Shown: positions 53,287 to 63,169, counted from the stretch's first letter. The stretch is DNA of 64,000 bases from Novosphingobium profundi (GCF_020524485.1 NZ_JAIVLF010000003.1:806001-870000), one strand, 5' to 3'. Notes: generated from the sequence alone by a model not told the origin. Numbers and translations are program-made.

Positions 53287-54828
53287 GTGTCGTCCGCAAC
53301 GCCTCATTCCACGCAAGAGCCCACCTATGACCTGCTGATCGTAGGCGGCGGCATCAACGGGGCTGGCATCGCGCGCGATGCCGCCGGGCGCGGGCTCTCG
53401 GTGCTGCTGGTCGAACAGGATGACCTTGCCAGCTACACCTCCTCCTCCTCGACCAAGCTGATCCACGGCGGGCTGCGCTACCTCGAATATTACGAGTTCC
53501 GCCTCGTGCGCGAAGCGCTGATCGAGCGCGAGCGCCTGCTGTCCATGGCTCCGCACATCATCTGGCCGCTGCGCTTCGTCCTGCCCCAGTCGCAGTCACC
53601 CCGCCCGGCCTGGATGGTGCGCCTCGGCCTCTTCCTCTACGACCACATCGGCGGACGTAAGACCCTGCCCGGCACCGAGACGCTCAACCTCGACACCGCG
53701 CCGCAGGGACGCGGCCTCTCTCCCGTGTCGGACACGGGCGCTCACAAGGGCAAGGGCAAGGCCTTCGTCTATTCCGACTGCTGGGTTGAGGACAGCCGCC
53801 TCGTCGTCCTCAACGCCATGGACGCGGCCGCGCGCGGCGCGCGGATCGAGACCCGCACCCGCCTCACCGGCGCAACCAGCCAGAATGGCACCTGGACCGC
53901 GCAGATCGAAGGCCCCGATGGGTCGCGCGAGGTGCGTGCGAAAATGCTCGTCAACGCGGCCGGCCCCTGGGTCGACAAGGTGCTCCAGCGCCTGGGCCGG
54001 GCCAAGAACGATCGCGGCGTACGCCTCGTCAAGGGCAGCCACATCGTCGTGCCCCGGCTCTACGAGGGCGATCACGCCTTCATGCTGCAGAACCCGGACC
54101 GCCGCATCGTCTTTGCCATTCCCTACGAACGCGACTTCACGCTCATCGGCACGACCGACGAGCCCTGGACGCAGGAGCCCGGCAAGGCCGAGATCAGCGA
54201 GGCCGAAACCGCCTACCTGTGTGAGACCGCCAACCGCTACTTCGATCGCGTCATTACCCCGGCCGACATCGCCTGGAGCTATGCCGGCATCCGACCGCTC
54301 TACGACGATCACGCCGCCAACGCCTCGGCGGTGACCCGCGACTACGTGCTCGACTTCGACCGGCCGGACAGCGGCGCACCAATGCTCAGCATCTTCGGCG
54401 GCAAGATCACCACCTTCCGCAAGCTCGCCGAGCACGCGCTGGAGCACATCGCCGAGGTCTTCCCCCAGGCCAAGACCGCCTGGACCGGCGGCGCGGTTCT
54501 GCCCGGCGGCGAGATACCGGGAGGCGACTTCGCGCGCTTTGTGCAGGACCTTACCCGCCGCTTTCCGCAGATGCCCGGTGCCCTTCTCCACCGCCTCGCG
54601 CGCGCCTACGGCACCTGTGCCGAGACGATCCTGTCGGGCGCGCAGAGCCCTGCAGACTTGGGCGAGGATTTCGGCGGCGGTCTCCACGCCGCCGAGGTCG
54701 ACTATCTGGTCGCCCACGAATGGGCCCGCAGCGCCGAGGACATCCTCTACCGCCGCTCCAAGCTGGGCCTTCATGTTCCTGAAGGTACCGCCGCCAGGCT
54801 CGACACCTATCTTTCGCAGGACGCCTGA
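53287..54828 (+). CDS. glpD: Aerobic glycerol-3-phosphate dehydrogenase
   Basis: 513 residues from a GTG at 53287, AAGGGAG nine bases upstream. FAD motif YDLLIVGGGINGAGIARDAA, STKLIHGGLRYLEYYEFRLV, SDCWVEDSRLV, and the C-terminal DAO domain (SIFGGKITTFRKLAEHALEH). Oxidises glycerol-3-phosphate to DHAP at the membrane and feeds the quinone pool. Confidence 0.96.
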   Translation: MSSATPHSTQEPTYDLLIVGGGINGAGIARDAAGRGLSVLLVEQDDLASYTSSSSTKLIHGGLRYLEYYEFRLVREALIERERLLSMAPHIIWPLRFVLPQSQSPRPAWMVRLGLFLYDHIGGRKTLPGTETLNLDTAPQGRGLSPVSDTGAHKGKGKAFVYSDCWVEDSRLVVLNAMDAAARGARIETRTRLTGATSQNGTWTAQIEGPDGSREVRAKMLVNAAGPWVDKVLQRLGRAKNDRGVRLVKGSHIVVPRLYEGDHAFMLQNPDRRIVFAIPYERDFTLIGTTDEPWTQEPGKAEISEAETAYLCETANRYFDRVITPADIAWSYAGIRPLYDDHAANASAVTRDYVLDFDRPDSGAPMLSIFGGKITTFRKLAEHALEHIAEVFPQAKTAWTGGAVLPGGEIPGGDFARFVQDLTRRFPQMPGALLHRLARAYGTCAETILSGAQSPADLGEDFGGGLHAAEVDYLVAHEWARSAEDILYRRSKLGLHVPEGTAARLDTYLSQDA

Positions 54829-54839
54829 GCGCCTGCGCT

Positions 54840-54867
54840 TTGCACGGCGTGCGCGCGCCGCTAGGGT
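54840..54867 (+). promoter_or_regulatory. glpR promoter
   Basis: TTGCAC (54840-54845), 16 bases, TAGGGT (54862-54867). Transcription would start about 54874, exactly at the ATG of a seven-codon mini-ORF (54874-54897). Confidence 0.45.
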
Positions 54868-54873
54868 GGCGCC

Positions 54874-54897
54874 ATGACGGGGGCAGCAGGCGCATGA
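54874..54897 (+). other. Seven-codon mini-ORF overlapping the glpR start
   Basis: ATG at 54874, codes MTGAAGA, stop TGA at 54895-54897, overlapping the glpR ATG at 54894 (ATGA). Its ATG falls at the predicted transcription start, so a leaderless peptide could be made and ribosomes passed to glpR. The peptide itself is unlikely to matter; coupling may. Confidence 0.35.
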
Positions 54898-55700
54898 GCG
54901 CACACACCAGCATCGAGGATGGCCAGGGCGATATCGTGACGCGCCGGCGCACGCGCATCCTGGAAATCGCGCGCGGCGCGGGCCGCGTCGAGGTCGATGA
55001 TCTCGCCACGCGGCTCGACGTCACCCCCCAAACCATCCGCAAGGACCTCAACGTGCTGGCCGAGCAGGCGCTGCTCTCGCGCGTGCACGGCGGCGCGGTG
55101 GTCACCTCGGGTGTCATCAACCTGGAATACGAGGCGCGCCGTTCGGTCGCCTCGGACGCGAAGGCCCGGATCGGCGCGGCGGCGGCGGCGCTGGTGCCCG
55201 ACGGGGCCTCGCTGTTCGTCAACATCGGCACCACGACCGAGGCCGTTGCCGCCAATTTCGGCAACCACCGCAATCTCATGGTGATCTCGAACAACCTCAA
55301 CGTGATCGACACGCTCTCGGCCCACCCGTCCATGGAACTGGTGTGCGTGGGCGGCAAGGTGCGCACCGCCGACCGCGCCGTGGTGGGCGCACTTGCCATG
55401 CGCTTCATCGAGAGCTTTCGCGTGGACTACGCCCTCATCGGTATCTCCGCGCTCGATCCGGACGGGAGCCTGCTCGATTTCGCCATCGACGAGGTGGAAG
55501 TGTCGCAGACGATCATCCGCAACGCGCGCAAGGTGATCCTCGTTGCCGACAGTTCCAAGGTCGGCCGCTCGGCCCCGGTACGGGTCTGCGGCATGGAAGC
55601 GATCGACTACTTCGTGTGCGACACCCTTGCCGAGGCGGACCTGCGCCAGGCCTGCGCGGCCCACGACGTCACCCTGATCGAGACGCAGACCGCGCCCTGA
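54894..55700 (+). CDS. glpR: GlpR, DeoR-family repressor
   Basis: 268 residues from the ATG at 54894. N-terminal HTH (RVEVDDLATRLDVTPQTIRK) and C-terminal phosphosugar-sensing domain with VNIGTTTEAVAANF, VCVGGKVRTADRAVVG and DSSKVGRSAPV. The effector is glycerol-3-phosphate in GlpR proteins. Codirectional with glpD, 65 bases away. Confidence 0.92.
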   Translation: MSAHTSIEDGQGDIVTRRRTRILEIARGAGRVEVDDLATRLDVTPQTIRKDLNVLAEQALLSRVHGGAVVTSGVINLEYEARRSVASDAKARIGAAAAALVPDGASLFVNIGTTTEAVAANFGNHRNLMVISNNLNVIDTLSAHPSMELVCVGGKVRTADRAVVGALAMRFIESFRVDYALIGISALDPDGSLLDFAIDEVEVSQTIIRNARKVILVADSSKVGRSAPVRVCGMEAIDYFVCDTLAEADLRQACAAHDVTLIETQTAP

Positions 55701-55777
55701 CCCCGGCACGCCCGGAGACGCTCCGACACCGCGCTTGGTCACGGCGGCAAACGGCCCCGGCGCCCCCTATCCCAGGT

Positions 55778-56719
55778 TCATTGCGTGGCACCGGGCGCCG
55801 CGTTGCAGATATTGGTGTAATCGAACCTCGGGAACTGGCTCTCGAATTCCGAAAGCACCATGCTTGCTGCAAAGGACAGCGTGCGCGACGTGTTGGTACA
55901 CAGCGCCAGCACCATGGGACGCACGGTGGGGTCGGAAATGCGGGTGAATGCAAGTTGGCCTGACTGGACTTCCGAGACCGCATCGATTGATGTCAGAATG
56001 CCCGTGCCGGCGCCTTCGAGCGCCAGCGAGACAATCATCTGCACATTGTCCGATTCCATCCGCTGGCGGATCAAGACCCCGGTCGTTGCCTCCAGCATGC
56101 GGACCTGGGCCGCGACCGCCAGCGGTTCGGAAGGAACCACGAGATCGCGGTCGGCGCAGGCCGTAAAGCGCACGCTGTCACTTGCCGCAAATGGATCGTC
56201 GGCCCGCGTGACAAATCCCAGCGCAACTTCGGCGAAAGCCCGGACGGTAAGGTCGCGTGTCGACTGAGGTTCGAGCATGATCCCGAAATCCACCGAGGCG
56301 TCCAGCACGGCATCGCGCACTTCCTCGTTCTCCCGAACCCGCAAGCCAATGCTGATGCCCGGGAAGCGCGCGTCGATGGCCTTCACGAGCCGTGGCACAT
56401 GCCCCTTGGCCAGCGCCTCGATCACCGCGATCTCGACATGTCCACGCTTGATGCCTCGCAAGTCCTCGATCTGCGAGAGCGTATCGGCCAGGTTCTTTTC
56501 CCACCGCATGCCCGATGCCATCAGCAGTTCGCCGGCAGCCGTCAAACGCATGCCCGATGAAAGTCGCTCGAACAGGGGCATTCCCAGTTCGGCTTCGACG
56601 TTGAGGATCTGCCGGTCGATCGCGGAGGCGGCGATGTTCAGTTCATCCGCCGCCTTGCGGATCGAGCCGAGCCGTCCGACGACGACGAAATAGCGCATGA
56701 AGCGGGAGAATGCTGGCAC
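55778..56719 (-). CDS. LysR-family transcriptional regulator
   Basis: 313 residues from a GTG at 56719 (an ATG at 56698 is possible). N-terminal HTH (FVVVGRLGSIRKAADELNIA, ASAIDRQILNVEAELGMPLF) and a periplasmic-binding-like effector domain. Same strand as the nucleoside genes upstream, with 44 bases to the nucleoside-permease-like gene, so it may be autoregulated within that operon and control the TonB receptor. Confidence 0.88.
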   Translation of the reverse strand: MPAFSRFMRYFVVVGRLGSIRKAADELNIAASAIDRQILNVEAELGMPLFERLSSGMRLTAAGELLMASGMRWEKNLADTLSQIEDLRGIKRGHVEIAVIEALAKGHVPRLVKAIDARFPGISIGLRVRENEEVRDAVLDASVDFGIMLEPQSTRDLTVRAFAEVALGFVTRADDPFAASDSVRFTACADRDLVVPSEPLAVAAQVRMLEATTGVLIRQRMESDNVQMIVSLALEGAGTGILTSIDAVSEVQSGQLAFTRISDPTVRPMVLALCTNTSRTLSFAASMVLSEFESQFPRFDYTNICNAAPGATQ

Positions 56720-56763
56720 GCTATCGGCTCAGCACGTAAGCCGGATGACGATGCGACACACGA

Positions 56764-57897
56764 TCATTTGCTGCCTGGCACCGTCGTCGCATATTTGTCC
56801 CAATGCCCCAGTAGTTCGTCGACGACCTTGCCGCCAACAAGGTACAGACTCTCCAGCGCGGCGGTCATTCCGGCATAGCCCTCGTTTTCGCGCAGCAGAT
56901 AATCGGCTGGCGACACGCCCGGCGGGGGCATCGTGAAGTTGCTGCCCGCCCGAAGGACCATCAGGCGATCGTAATCGACAACCCCCAATTTATCGAGATA
57001 GGCCAGCGACTGTGCAGTGCCGGTGTCCTCCATCGCCGAAGTCACGAAATTGCCCTGTCCCTGCGACCAGTAGTCAACCCACTCGTTTGCCCAATCGTTC
57101 ATCCGCGCCCCGTGCCAGAAGGTCATGGCCGAAACGGTATCTCCCTTCATGACGATGGGCGGCTTGAGCGCATTGGGATAGCCGGTGAAGCGCGCACGCT
57201 CCTCGGCGATGGCCGGATCGTCGGGCAGCGCGATGTCCTTGGTCAGATCATAGGCCCAGTCGCGCAGCGCGGGGTTGGCCACGAACAGTTCACCCGTCGG
57301 CTCGGGGCGATGCGTGTCGAGCGGACCCTTGGTTTCCCGCGCGAAATATCCGCTTGGCCAATCCTTGGGGATTTCCCTGGCGTCGATCTCGTGGGCGAGG
57401 TCTCCGTCCACGAGATAGCTGGCCCATGCCGCGGACCCGATCGAGGCGTCCTGCGGGTCGATGCCGGCAATGCCCGCGACCAGCCAGTAGGCCTTCGCGA
57501 GATCGAAGCGCGGGTCCAGGCCCAGTGCCATTGTCGCTCCGGCCGACTTGGCGGTGCCGATACCGGTCACCATCGCCAGGACCTGCGTCTCGGGGTTGTA
57601 GTAGAGATCATGGTACGAGTGCGGGAACGGGATGCGCGTGGTCAGGCCACGGCGCTCGTGCCAGATCTGGAATTCACCCGGCGCATCGCCGGTATCCTCG
57701 CCGATCTCGAACATGGTGACGAGCACCACCTTGACCGGCAGCTTGTCGGTGCAGGGCGTGGCAAGCTCGCACACCGCGACAGGCGTGCCCGCGCTCGTCT
57801 CGGCCGCGGCGGGGGCGGCCGAAGCCACTCCTGCCAGTGACATCGCTGCCAGGCATGGCAATCCTGCCGAGCGCAGGAATACAGAAAGGCGCTTCAT
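56764..57897 (-). CDS. Exported purine nucleoside permease-like (NUP) protein
   Basis: 377 residues from the ATG at 57897, AAGGGA upstream. Signal peptide (RSAGLPCLAAMSLAGVASA). NUP family signatures: VVLVTMFEIGEDTGDAPGEF, GIGTAKSAGATMALG, WLVAGIAGIDPQDASIGSAA, SAMEDTGTAQSLAYL. Yeast NUP proteins are named permeases, but the sequence has no TM bundle and a phosphorylase-like fold is expected. In the periplasm it may bind or cleave nucleosides. Confidence 0.82.
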   Translation of the reverse strand: MKRLSVFLRSAGLPCLAAMSLAGVASAAPAAAETSAGTPVAVCELATPCTDKLPVKVVLVTMFEIGEDTGDAPGEFQIWHERRGLTTRIPFPHSYHDLYYNPETQVLAMVTGIGTAKSAGATMALGLDPRFDLAKAYWLVAGIAGIDPQDASIGSAAWASYLVDGDLAHEIDAREIPKDWPSGYFARETKGPLDTHRPEPTGELFVANPALRDWAYDLTKDIALPDDPAIAEERARFTGYPNALKPPIVMKGDTVSAMTFWHGARMNDWANEWVDYWSQGQGNFVTSAMEDTGTAQSLAYLDKLGVVDYDRLMVLRAGSNFTMPPPGVSPADYLLRENEGYAGMTAALESLYLVGGKVVDELLGHWDKYATTVPGSK

Positions 57898-57911
57898 CTC
57901 GATCCGTCCCT

Positions 57912-59312
57912 TCACATTTCCAGCCCGAAGGCCTGCACCTTGTCGGCGATCGGCTCGAGTTCGGCGTAGTGCTTCTTAAGATCAACATTCTGGATCTTGT
58001 GGTCGCGCACCACGAACTTGCCGTTGACGATGGTGGTCACGACGTTGCTGGGATACGTCGAGAACGCGATCTGCCAGTAGGGATCGAACTGCGGCTGCAT
58101 GTTGGGCGTATCGGTATCGACGATGATGATGTCGGCCTTCTTGCCGACTTCCAGTGAGCCCAGTTCATCCGCCTTGTTGATGGCGCGCGCACCGCCCATC
58201 GTGGCCATGTAGACCCAGTCATAGGGGGTGTCTGTATTGGGGTCGCCGAAGGAATGGGCCGCCTGCTTCGCATAGGCGATCTGGCCGAAGATATCCATCT
58301 TCGAGACACCCAGCGGTCCGTCGGTGCCCAGGCCCACATCGAGGTCGCGCTGGTACATGCGCCACGACGGAGAAAAGCGCGATCCATTGGCCTTGGGGTT
58401 GTGGCTCACGCCGACACCATGCTTCTTCAGTATCTGGATATCGTCATCGTCGACGAAGATGACGTGTGCGGCGATCATGCTGGGACCAAGGACATTCTCG
58501 TCCTCGAGATACTTGACCACGGTGCGGCCGTTGAACTCGACGCCGAGGTCTTTCTCCATGCGCGCGCGCTCGGTATCGGTCTCGGCAAGGTGGATCAGAT
58601 ACGGCACGCCTTCGGCCTCGGCCAGTTCGCGGCACTTGCGCAGCCATTCCACGCTCACCGAATAGTTCGCATGCGGTGCGACCGCGGGCGTGATCAGTTC
58701 GTTGCCCTTCCAGTCATGAATGAACTTGCGGGCATATTCATAGCCGCCGTAAGGCTGCGGGGCGTCCACGACGGGAAAGTTGATGACCGTCTCGCCCAGG
58801 ACGCCGCGAATGCCCACTTCCGACACCGCGCGGGCGACCTCATCCTCATGGTAGTACATGTCGGTCACAGTGGTGACCCCCGCGAGCGCGGATTCGATCG
58901 CGGCCTCGCGCGCCGAGACCCGGATCAAGTCACGATTGAGCGTCTTGGCCTCGAGCGGGAAGAAGAAGTTGTAGAGACCAGGATGTTCCTTGGTCGAACG
59001 CACACCGCGGTACACGCTCATCGACAAGTGATTGTGGCCGTTGATCATGCCAGGCATGACGATATCGCCACCGGCATCGATCACCGTAGCGGACGTGTAG
59101 TCATCGGCCACCGAGGCATCGCCCACTGCAATGATCCGGCCATCACGGACCACCACCGTTCCCTGGGGATACATATGGCGCTCGGAATCGATGGTCAGCA
59201 CCTTGGCGTTGCTGATGATCATGTCCGCCGGCTCGGCCGCCATGGCCTGTACGGGCGCAAGTAGCAGCGTGAGGGCAAGCGAGGAAATCGCGGTCGTGAT
59301 TGCGGGTTTCAT
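57912..59312 (-). CDS. Exported amidohydrolase (nucleoside/base deaminase-like)
   Basis: 466 residues from the ATG at 59312, GGAG upstream. Signal peptide (ISSLALTLLLAPVQAMA). Amidohydrolase fold of the TRZ/ATZ-MtaD group: GDIVMPGMINGHNHLSMS (HxH), APHANYSVSVEWLRKC, LIHLAETDTERARM (Glu), VGLGTDGPLG (Asp). The group includes adenosine, guanine and 5'-methylthioadenosine deaminases. 14 bases before the NUP gene, and both are exported. Confidence 0.85.
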   Translation of the reverse strand: MKPAITTAISSLALTLLLAPVQAMAAEPADMIISNAKVLTIDSERHMYPQGTVVVRDGRIIAVGDASVADDYTSATVIDAGGDIVMPGMINGHNHLSMSVYRGVRSTKEHPGLYNFFFPLEAKTLNRDLIRVSAREAAIESALAGVTTVTDMYYHEDEVARAVSEVGIRGVLGETVINFPVVDAPQPYGGYEYARKFIHDWKGNELITPAVAPHANYSVSVEWLRKCRELAEAEGVPYLIHLAETDTERARMEKDLGVEFNGRTVVKYLEDENVLGPSMIAAHVIFVDDDDIQILKKHGVGVSHNPKANGSRFSPSWRMYQRDLDVGLGTDGPLGVSKMDIFGQIAYAKQAAHSFGDPNTDTPYDWVYMATMGGARAINKADELGSLEVGKKADIIIVDTDTPNMQPQFDPYWQIAFSTYPSNVVTTIVNGKFVVRDHKIQNVDLKKHYAELEPIADKVQAFGLEM

Positions 59313-59443
59313 GGGGGTCTCCGACGGCCACGCCGGATCGGACGCGGACCGCTTTGGTGTGCGGGAATGGGTTGCGGCCGAACGTACCTTGCCTGGCCAA
59401 GGCAAGGACGGCCCGCGGTGAACTGCGGACCGTCCAGCCTCGC

Positions 59444-61795
59444 TTAGAAGTTGTGGCGGAGCCTCAGGCCCCAGGTGCGCGGATCGGAGACCTGCGCGGT
59501 CAACGTCTGGTTGCGATAGTTGAAAAAGTTCAATGCCGAGGGGGCATAATAGAGGTTCGTGATGTTGTTCACGAAGAACGATACATCGAACCGGTCATCC
59601 TCGAAGCGATAGCCGATGCTGGCATTGCCGCGCAGCCAGGGGGCATCGAAGTTCTCGACCGGCGGCACCGGGATAAGCGGATAGGCCCGGCCCTTGTAGG
59701 CCCAATTGGTCTGGAAGTAGGCCTCGCCATTGCCGACAGGCTGGCCCGCATAGAGCGAGCCGTTGGCGGTCCAGCGCGGACCGGGCAGACTGCCGCCATC
59801 GATCATGACCTGCGCAGGGTTGCTCGGACAGGCGGTGCCGCCACGATCCAGCAGGCCGCCACCGGCGCTCACGCACGTGGTGGTATCGTCGATCTTGGTG
59901 TCGCTGTAAGCAACGCCCAGGTTAACGCGAACGCGCTCGGCGGGCGCGAATTCGGTCTCGAGTTCGAAGCCCTTGCCCGTGGCGCGGTCGATGTTGAAGA
60001 TCCGCAGATTGTTGGCTTCGCCGCCCGTCAGCACCGCCTGGTAGTTGTCGTAGGTGTAGTAGAACGCCGAAAGGTTGAAGCGCAGCATGCCGTCGAGCAG
60101 TTCGCTCTTCACGCCGACTTCGTAGTTCCAGATCCGCTCGGGCGCGGCAACGGTCGGAATGTTCTCGCGGGCAAGAACCGCCGATTCCTTGTAGCCGGTG
60201 GCGACCCGCGCATAGACATTCATGTCGGGAGTGAAACTGTGGACGATGCTGAGATCGCCGGTCAGCGCGTCATCGGACGTATGCGTGTAATATGGGGAAT
60301 CCGGTGCCGCATCGGCCGCGGACGTGCCCGGTTCATAGCGCACGTAGTGGTTCTTGGTGTCCTTCGAGTAGCGCAGGCCGAACTTGAGCGAAGTGTCGGA
60401 CGACACGTCATAGTCCAGCGAGGTAAACAGCGCCCACGAGCTCGTCTTCTGACGCTGGGTGGCAAGCGGCGCAGGGGCAACCGCCACTGTGCTGAAGTTG
60501 GAGAAGGTGGTCCCGTTGACCTGGTCGACCGTCAGATTCTCGCGGAAGAAATAGCCGCCAACGAGGAAGTTGAAGGGCCCTGCCCAGTCCGAGGAGATGC
60601 GGGCTTCCTCGGTGAGCTGGTAGTGGTCGGTGACGTTGTCGCCCGTGATCAGCGACCAGTTCTCGCCAAGGCTGCCCGAAAGCGAGGGAATGTTGCCCGG
60701 ATAGATCGGCCCCTGCATCGAGCCACCGTCGACGTCGCCGATGTTGCGGTTGCCCAGCAGCTTGCGGTAGCTGGTGATCGAGGTCAGGTCGAGTCCGCTG
60801 CCAAGGCCCTGGCGAACGGTGGCGGTGGTGTAGAACTGCTCGATCGAACGCTCGACGAAGTTGATGCCGTCGAGCGCCACCTTGTCGCGCGGAATCTTGA
60901 TGATGTCGCCGCCAACGGCGAACTGCCCGGCACGGAAGATGCCGCCTGTGTCATCGTACATGTTGTGGTAGCCGGCATTGAGCAGCACCGACGTCTCGGG
61001 CGCGGGCTTCCACTCCAGCTTCAGGCGCGCAGCGACTTCGCCGTAGCTGCCAATCGCGTTTTCCTTTTCGAGACCCGTGGCGATATTGTCGATCCAGTCG
61101 GCGCGGCCGGCATGGTAGAACGAGACACGGGCATTCAGCGTGTCGGTCAACTTGCCGCCGACGGCCGCATCGATCGAGCGGGTCTGCCACTGCCCCCACG
61201 AGACATCGACGTGTCCGGTGGTGTAATCGGTGGGCGCGGCCGAATCGATCTTGATCGCGCCAGCCGTCGCGTTACGACCAAACAGCGTGCCTTGCGGACC
61301 GCGCAGCAACTCGACCGACTGGATATCGAACAGCGGGAAGGAGCGGATGCTCACGTTTTCCAGCACCACGTCGTCGTAGATCATCGATACCGGCTGCGAC
61401 GCATTTGCGTCGAATGCGGTATTGCCTGCACCACGGACAAAGAAGCGCGGAGCGAGACGTCCGTTCGAGGAACTGGACACAAACCCGGGAACCTGCGCAG
61501 CCAGGGAATTGATGTCCTGACCGCCGGCCATCATGTTGCCGACCTTCTCGTTATCCAGCGCGGAAACGGAGATCGGCACATCCAGGATATTCTCAGGGCG
61601 CTTCTGCGCGGTGACGACGATCTCCTCGAGCCGCGAACCCGGTCCGCGTGCCTCTTCCTGTGCGCTGGCAGGATTGGCTATGCCCACTACCATCGGCAGC
61701 GCCAGCCCGGCGCCGTTGAGCAAGGCCTGCCGAAAGCCGGGCTTGCCCCGGTGCGCAGACACAGACGTACTCTTCAGAATAAAATACCGCCCCAT
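59444..61795 (-). CDS. TonB-dependent outer-membrane receptor
   Basis: 783 residues, GGGGGA upstream. Signal peptide, then a TonB box-like EEIVVTAQKRPENILDVPIS, a plug (VELLRGPQGTLFGRNATAGA) and a 22-strand barrel ending in Phe after ASDPRTWGLRLRHN. Sphingomonad receptors of this type import plant-derived or complex compounds. Being codirectional with the amidohydrolase and NUP genes it probably imports their substrate, here a nucleoside or similar. Confidence 0.93.
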   Translation of the reverse strand: MGRYFILKSTSVSAHRGKPGFRQALLNGAGLALPMVVGIANPASAQEEARGPGSRLEEIVVTAQKRPENILDVPISVSALDNEKVGNMMAGGQDINSLAAQVPGFVSSSSNGRLAPRFFVRGAGNTAFDANASQPVSMIYDDVVLENVSIRSFPLFDIQSVELLRGPQGTLFGRNATAGAIKIDSAAPTDYTTGHVDVSWGQWQTRSIDAAVGGKLTDTLNARVSFYHAGRADWIDNIATGLEKENAIGSYGEVAARLKLEWKPAPETSVLLNAGYHNMYDDTGGIFRAGQFAVGGDIIKIPRDKVALDGINFVERSIEQFYTTATVRQGLGSGLDLTSITSYRKLLGNRNIGDVDGGSMQGPIYPGNIPSLSGSLGENWSLITGDNVTDHYQLTEEARISSDWAGPFNFLVGGYFFRENLTVDQVNGTTFSNFSTVAVAPAPLATQRQKTSSWALFTSLDYDVSSDTSLKFGLRYSKDTKNHYVRYEPGTSAADAAPDSPYYTHTSDDALTGDLSIVHSFTPDMNVYARVATGYKESAVLARENIPTVAAPERIWNYEVGVKSELLDGMLRFNLSAFYYTYDNYQAVLTGGEANNLRIFNIDRATGKGFELETEFAPAERVRVNLGVAYSDTKIDDTTTCVSAGGGLLDRGGTACPSNPAQVMIDGGSLPGPRWTANGSLYAGQPVGNGEAYFQTNWAYKGRAYPLIPVPPVENFDAPWLRGNASIGYRFEDDRFDVSFFVNNITNLYYAPSALNFFNYRNQTLTAQVSDPRTWGLRLRHNF

Positions 61796-62185
61796 GTTTC
61801 CCCCTTAAGACGAACACCCGGTATTCTTATTTTTTAACCGACTATTCAAATAGTTGTGAGACCTGCAAAACAGGATTTGCTTTGCCCCAAGTCACCACGC
61901 CAGAACGTAAACGCCCACAACTCTCCCAAGGTGTAGCGCACCAACGCGCACAGAAGTCCTTCGCGTCCAACTGGTGCGCGAGATGACCCTGGGGGAAAAT
62001 ATGTGTTCGCACAAATGCCAATTACGGAACAGTTTGTTGCCAAAATGCGCTCACCCGTGAGGGTTGCCATGCCAACAATGAAGACGCAGCACCCACTATC
62101 TGGCATGCGAAACCACAGTTCGTACTCCCCGCCAAAAAACGGAAGATGCGCGAAGTGCAATGCCTAGGTCCTCGTGACAATTTAA
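61796..62185. other. Gene-free, lower-GC region upstream of the TonB receptor
   Basis: 390 bases. Apart from the dyad at 61841 no gene or repeat is convincing. GC content falls visibly against the preceding 60 kb, marking the start of an accessory tail. Confidence 0.5.
61841..61854. promoter_or_regulatory. Palindrome upstream of the TonB receptor
   Basis: ACTATT-CA-AATAGT, 46 bases upstream of the receptor ATG. An A/T-rich dyad of this size suits a LysR-type box or another operator; nothing tells which. Confidence 0.35.
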
Positions 62186-62345
62186 TCACTTGAGCCATAG
62201 CGTGCTGCTGGCGCGTGTGATGAATCTGAGGAAGTGAGGGCGAGTTTGTCGTCGCGGGTGGCGATGCGGCGGTCTTGCCGGAGCTTGGCGAAGAAGCCCG
62301 CGAGGCCCCTTGCGGCCGCCCGGTACAAACTCGCGCAGCCGATTC
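62186..62345 (-). pseudogene. C-terminal remnant of an IS5-like transposase
   Basis: On the minus strand FFAKLRQDRRIATRDDKLAL continues, after a one-base frameshift, into HFLRFITRASSTLWLK and a stop at 62186-62188. The RRIATR-x-DKLA and WLx end is the C-terminal pattern of IS5-group DDE transposases. Only the last 50 codons or so are left, frameshifted. Confidence 0.55.
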
Positions 62346-62865
62346 CATTGATCAGCCCGAAGCACTTCTCCTTCCACACCGGCCTCCAAAAGCCAGCGCT
62401 GAACAAGAACTCCAAGCGATTGGAAATCCCTACAGTGTTACTACAGTCCAGAGCGCTCCACCTGCCGGAGTGACCAGCAGGACATCCCGCCCGCATCGCC
62501 CATCTTGCAAGGCTGGCTCTGAGCGAACGCGGCTGAACGCCTCTGGCCAGATAGAGGCTGAATATCTAGGTTTTCCGGGGGATGTCCAGACGAATGCGAA
62601 CGTCAATGGACTGAAAAATGGTGGCGGTGAGGGGCTCACAAAGAACAGTACAAACGACTGAATATAAATTAAAAAATATAAAATTGCGCCAACCAAGGCC
62701 CTCGCTCGGCCCCGTCACTCTCACACTGCAATGTGACATGATCTCAAAGGGCACCACATTGCACTGTACGCCACAGGATTCCGCTTTAACTGGCTGTCGA
62801 GCCTTGCGCCCCCCAGTTCGTCAAGTGGCGCAGCGATTCGCTGCCATCTGAGTAGCCCTAGTTTT
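62346..62865. other. Gene-free stretch between two transposase fragments
   Basis: 520 bases between the IS remnants with no recognisable gene. Reading frames are short and codon use is unlike the chromosomal genes. Probably debris of nested insertions. Confidence 0.45.
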
Positions 62866-63062
62866 CTAGACGCCTTCTGCTTTCAAAATCTTCTGCCGTT
62901 CGAACTGTGCGGGTGACAGCATCCCGTTCCTAACCTGCTTGCGGACCGGATTGCAGAACATCTCGATGTAATCGAATACGTCTTGTCGGGCTTCGTCGCG
63001 CGTTTTGCAGGTCCGGCGCCGGCTCCTGTCCTCGAAATTAGGATAGAAGGCGTCCAGAAATC
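62866..63062 (-). pseudogene. C-terminal remnant of an IS3-family transposase (OrfB)
   Basis: Minus-strand reading RTCKTRDEARQDVFDYIEMF, CNPVRKQVRNGMLSPAQFER and a TAG stop at 62866-62868 is the typical end of IS3-family OrfB (rTRDEARxDVFDYIExFYNPxRRHs-LGxLSPxxFE). The catalytic part is missing, so this is a fragment. Confidence 0.7.
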
Positions 63063-63169
63063 TATTGGCTAATCAGATAGCAGCCTAAAAATGATGCAAA
63101 AATATTTTTTATATCTTCTTGAAAATACATGACGATAGTACAAATTACCTTCGATAGAGGGGGTGATGC

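Noticed and set aside
59300..61837. An 845-codon plus-strand frame opposite the TonB receptor
   Set aside because: Antisense shadow of a clear receptor with plug and barrel motifs.
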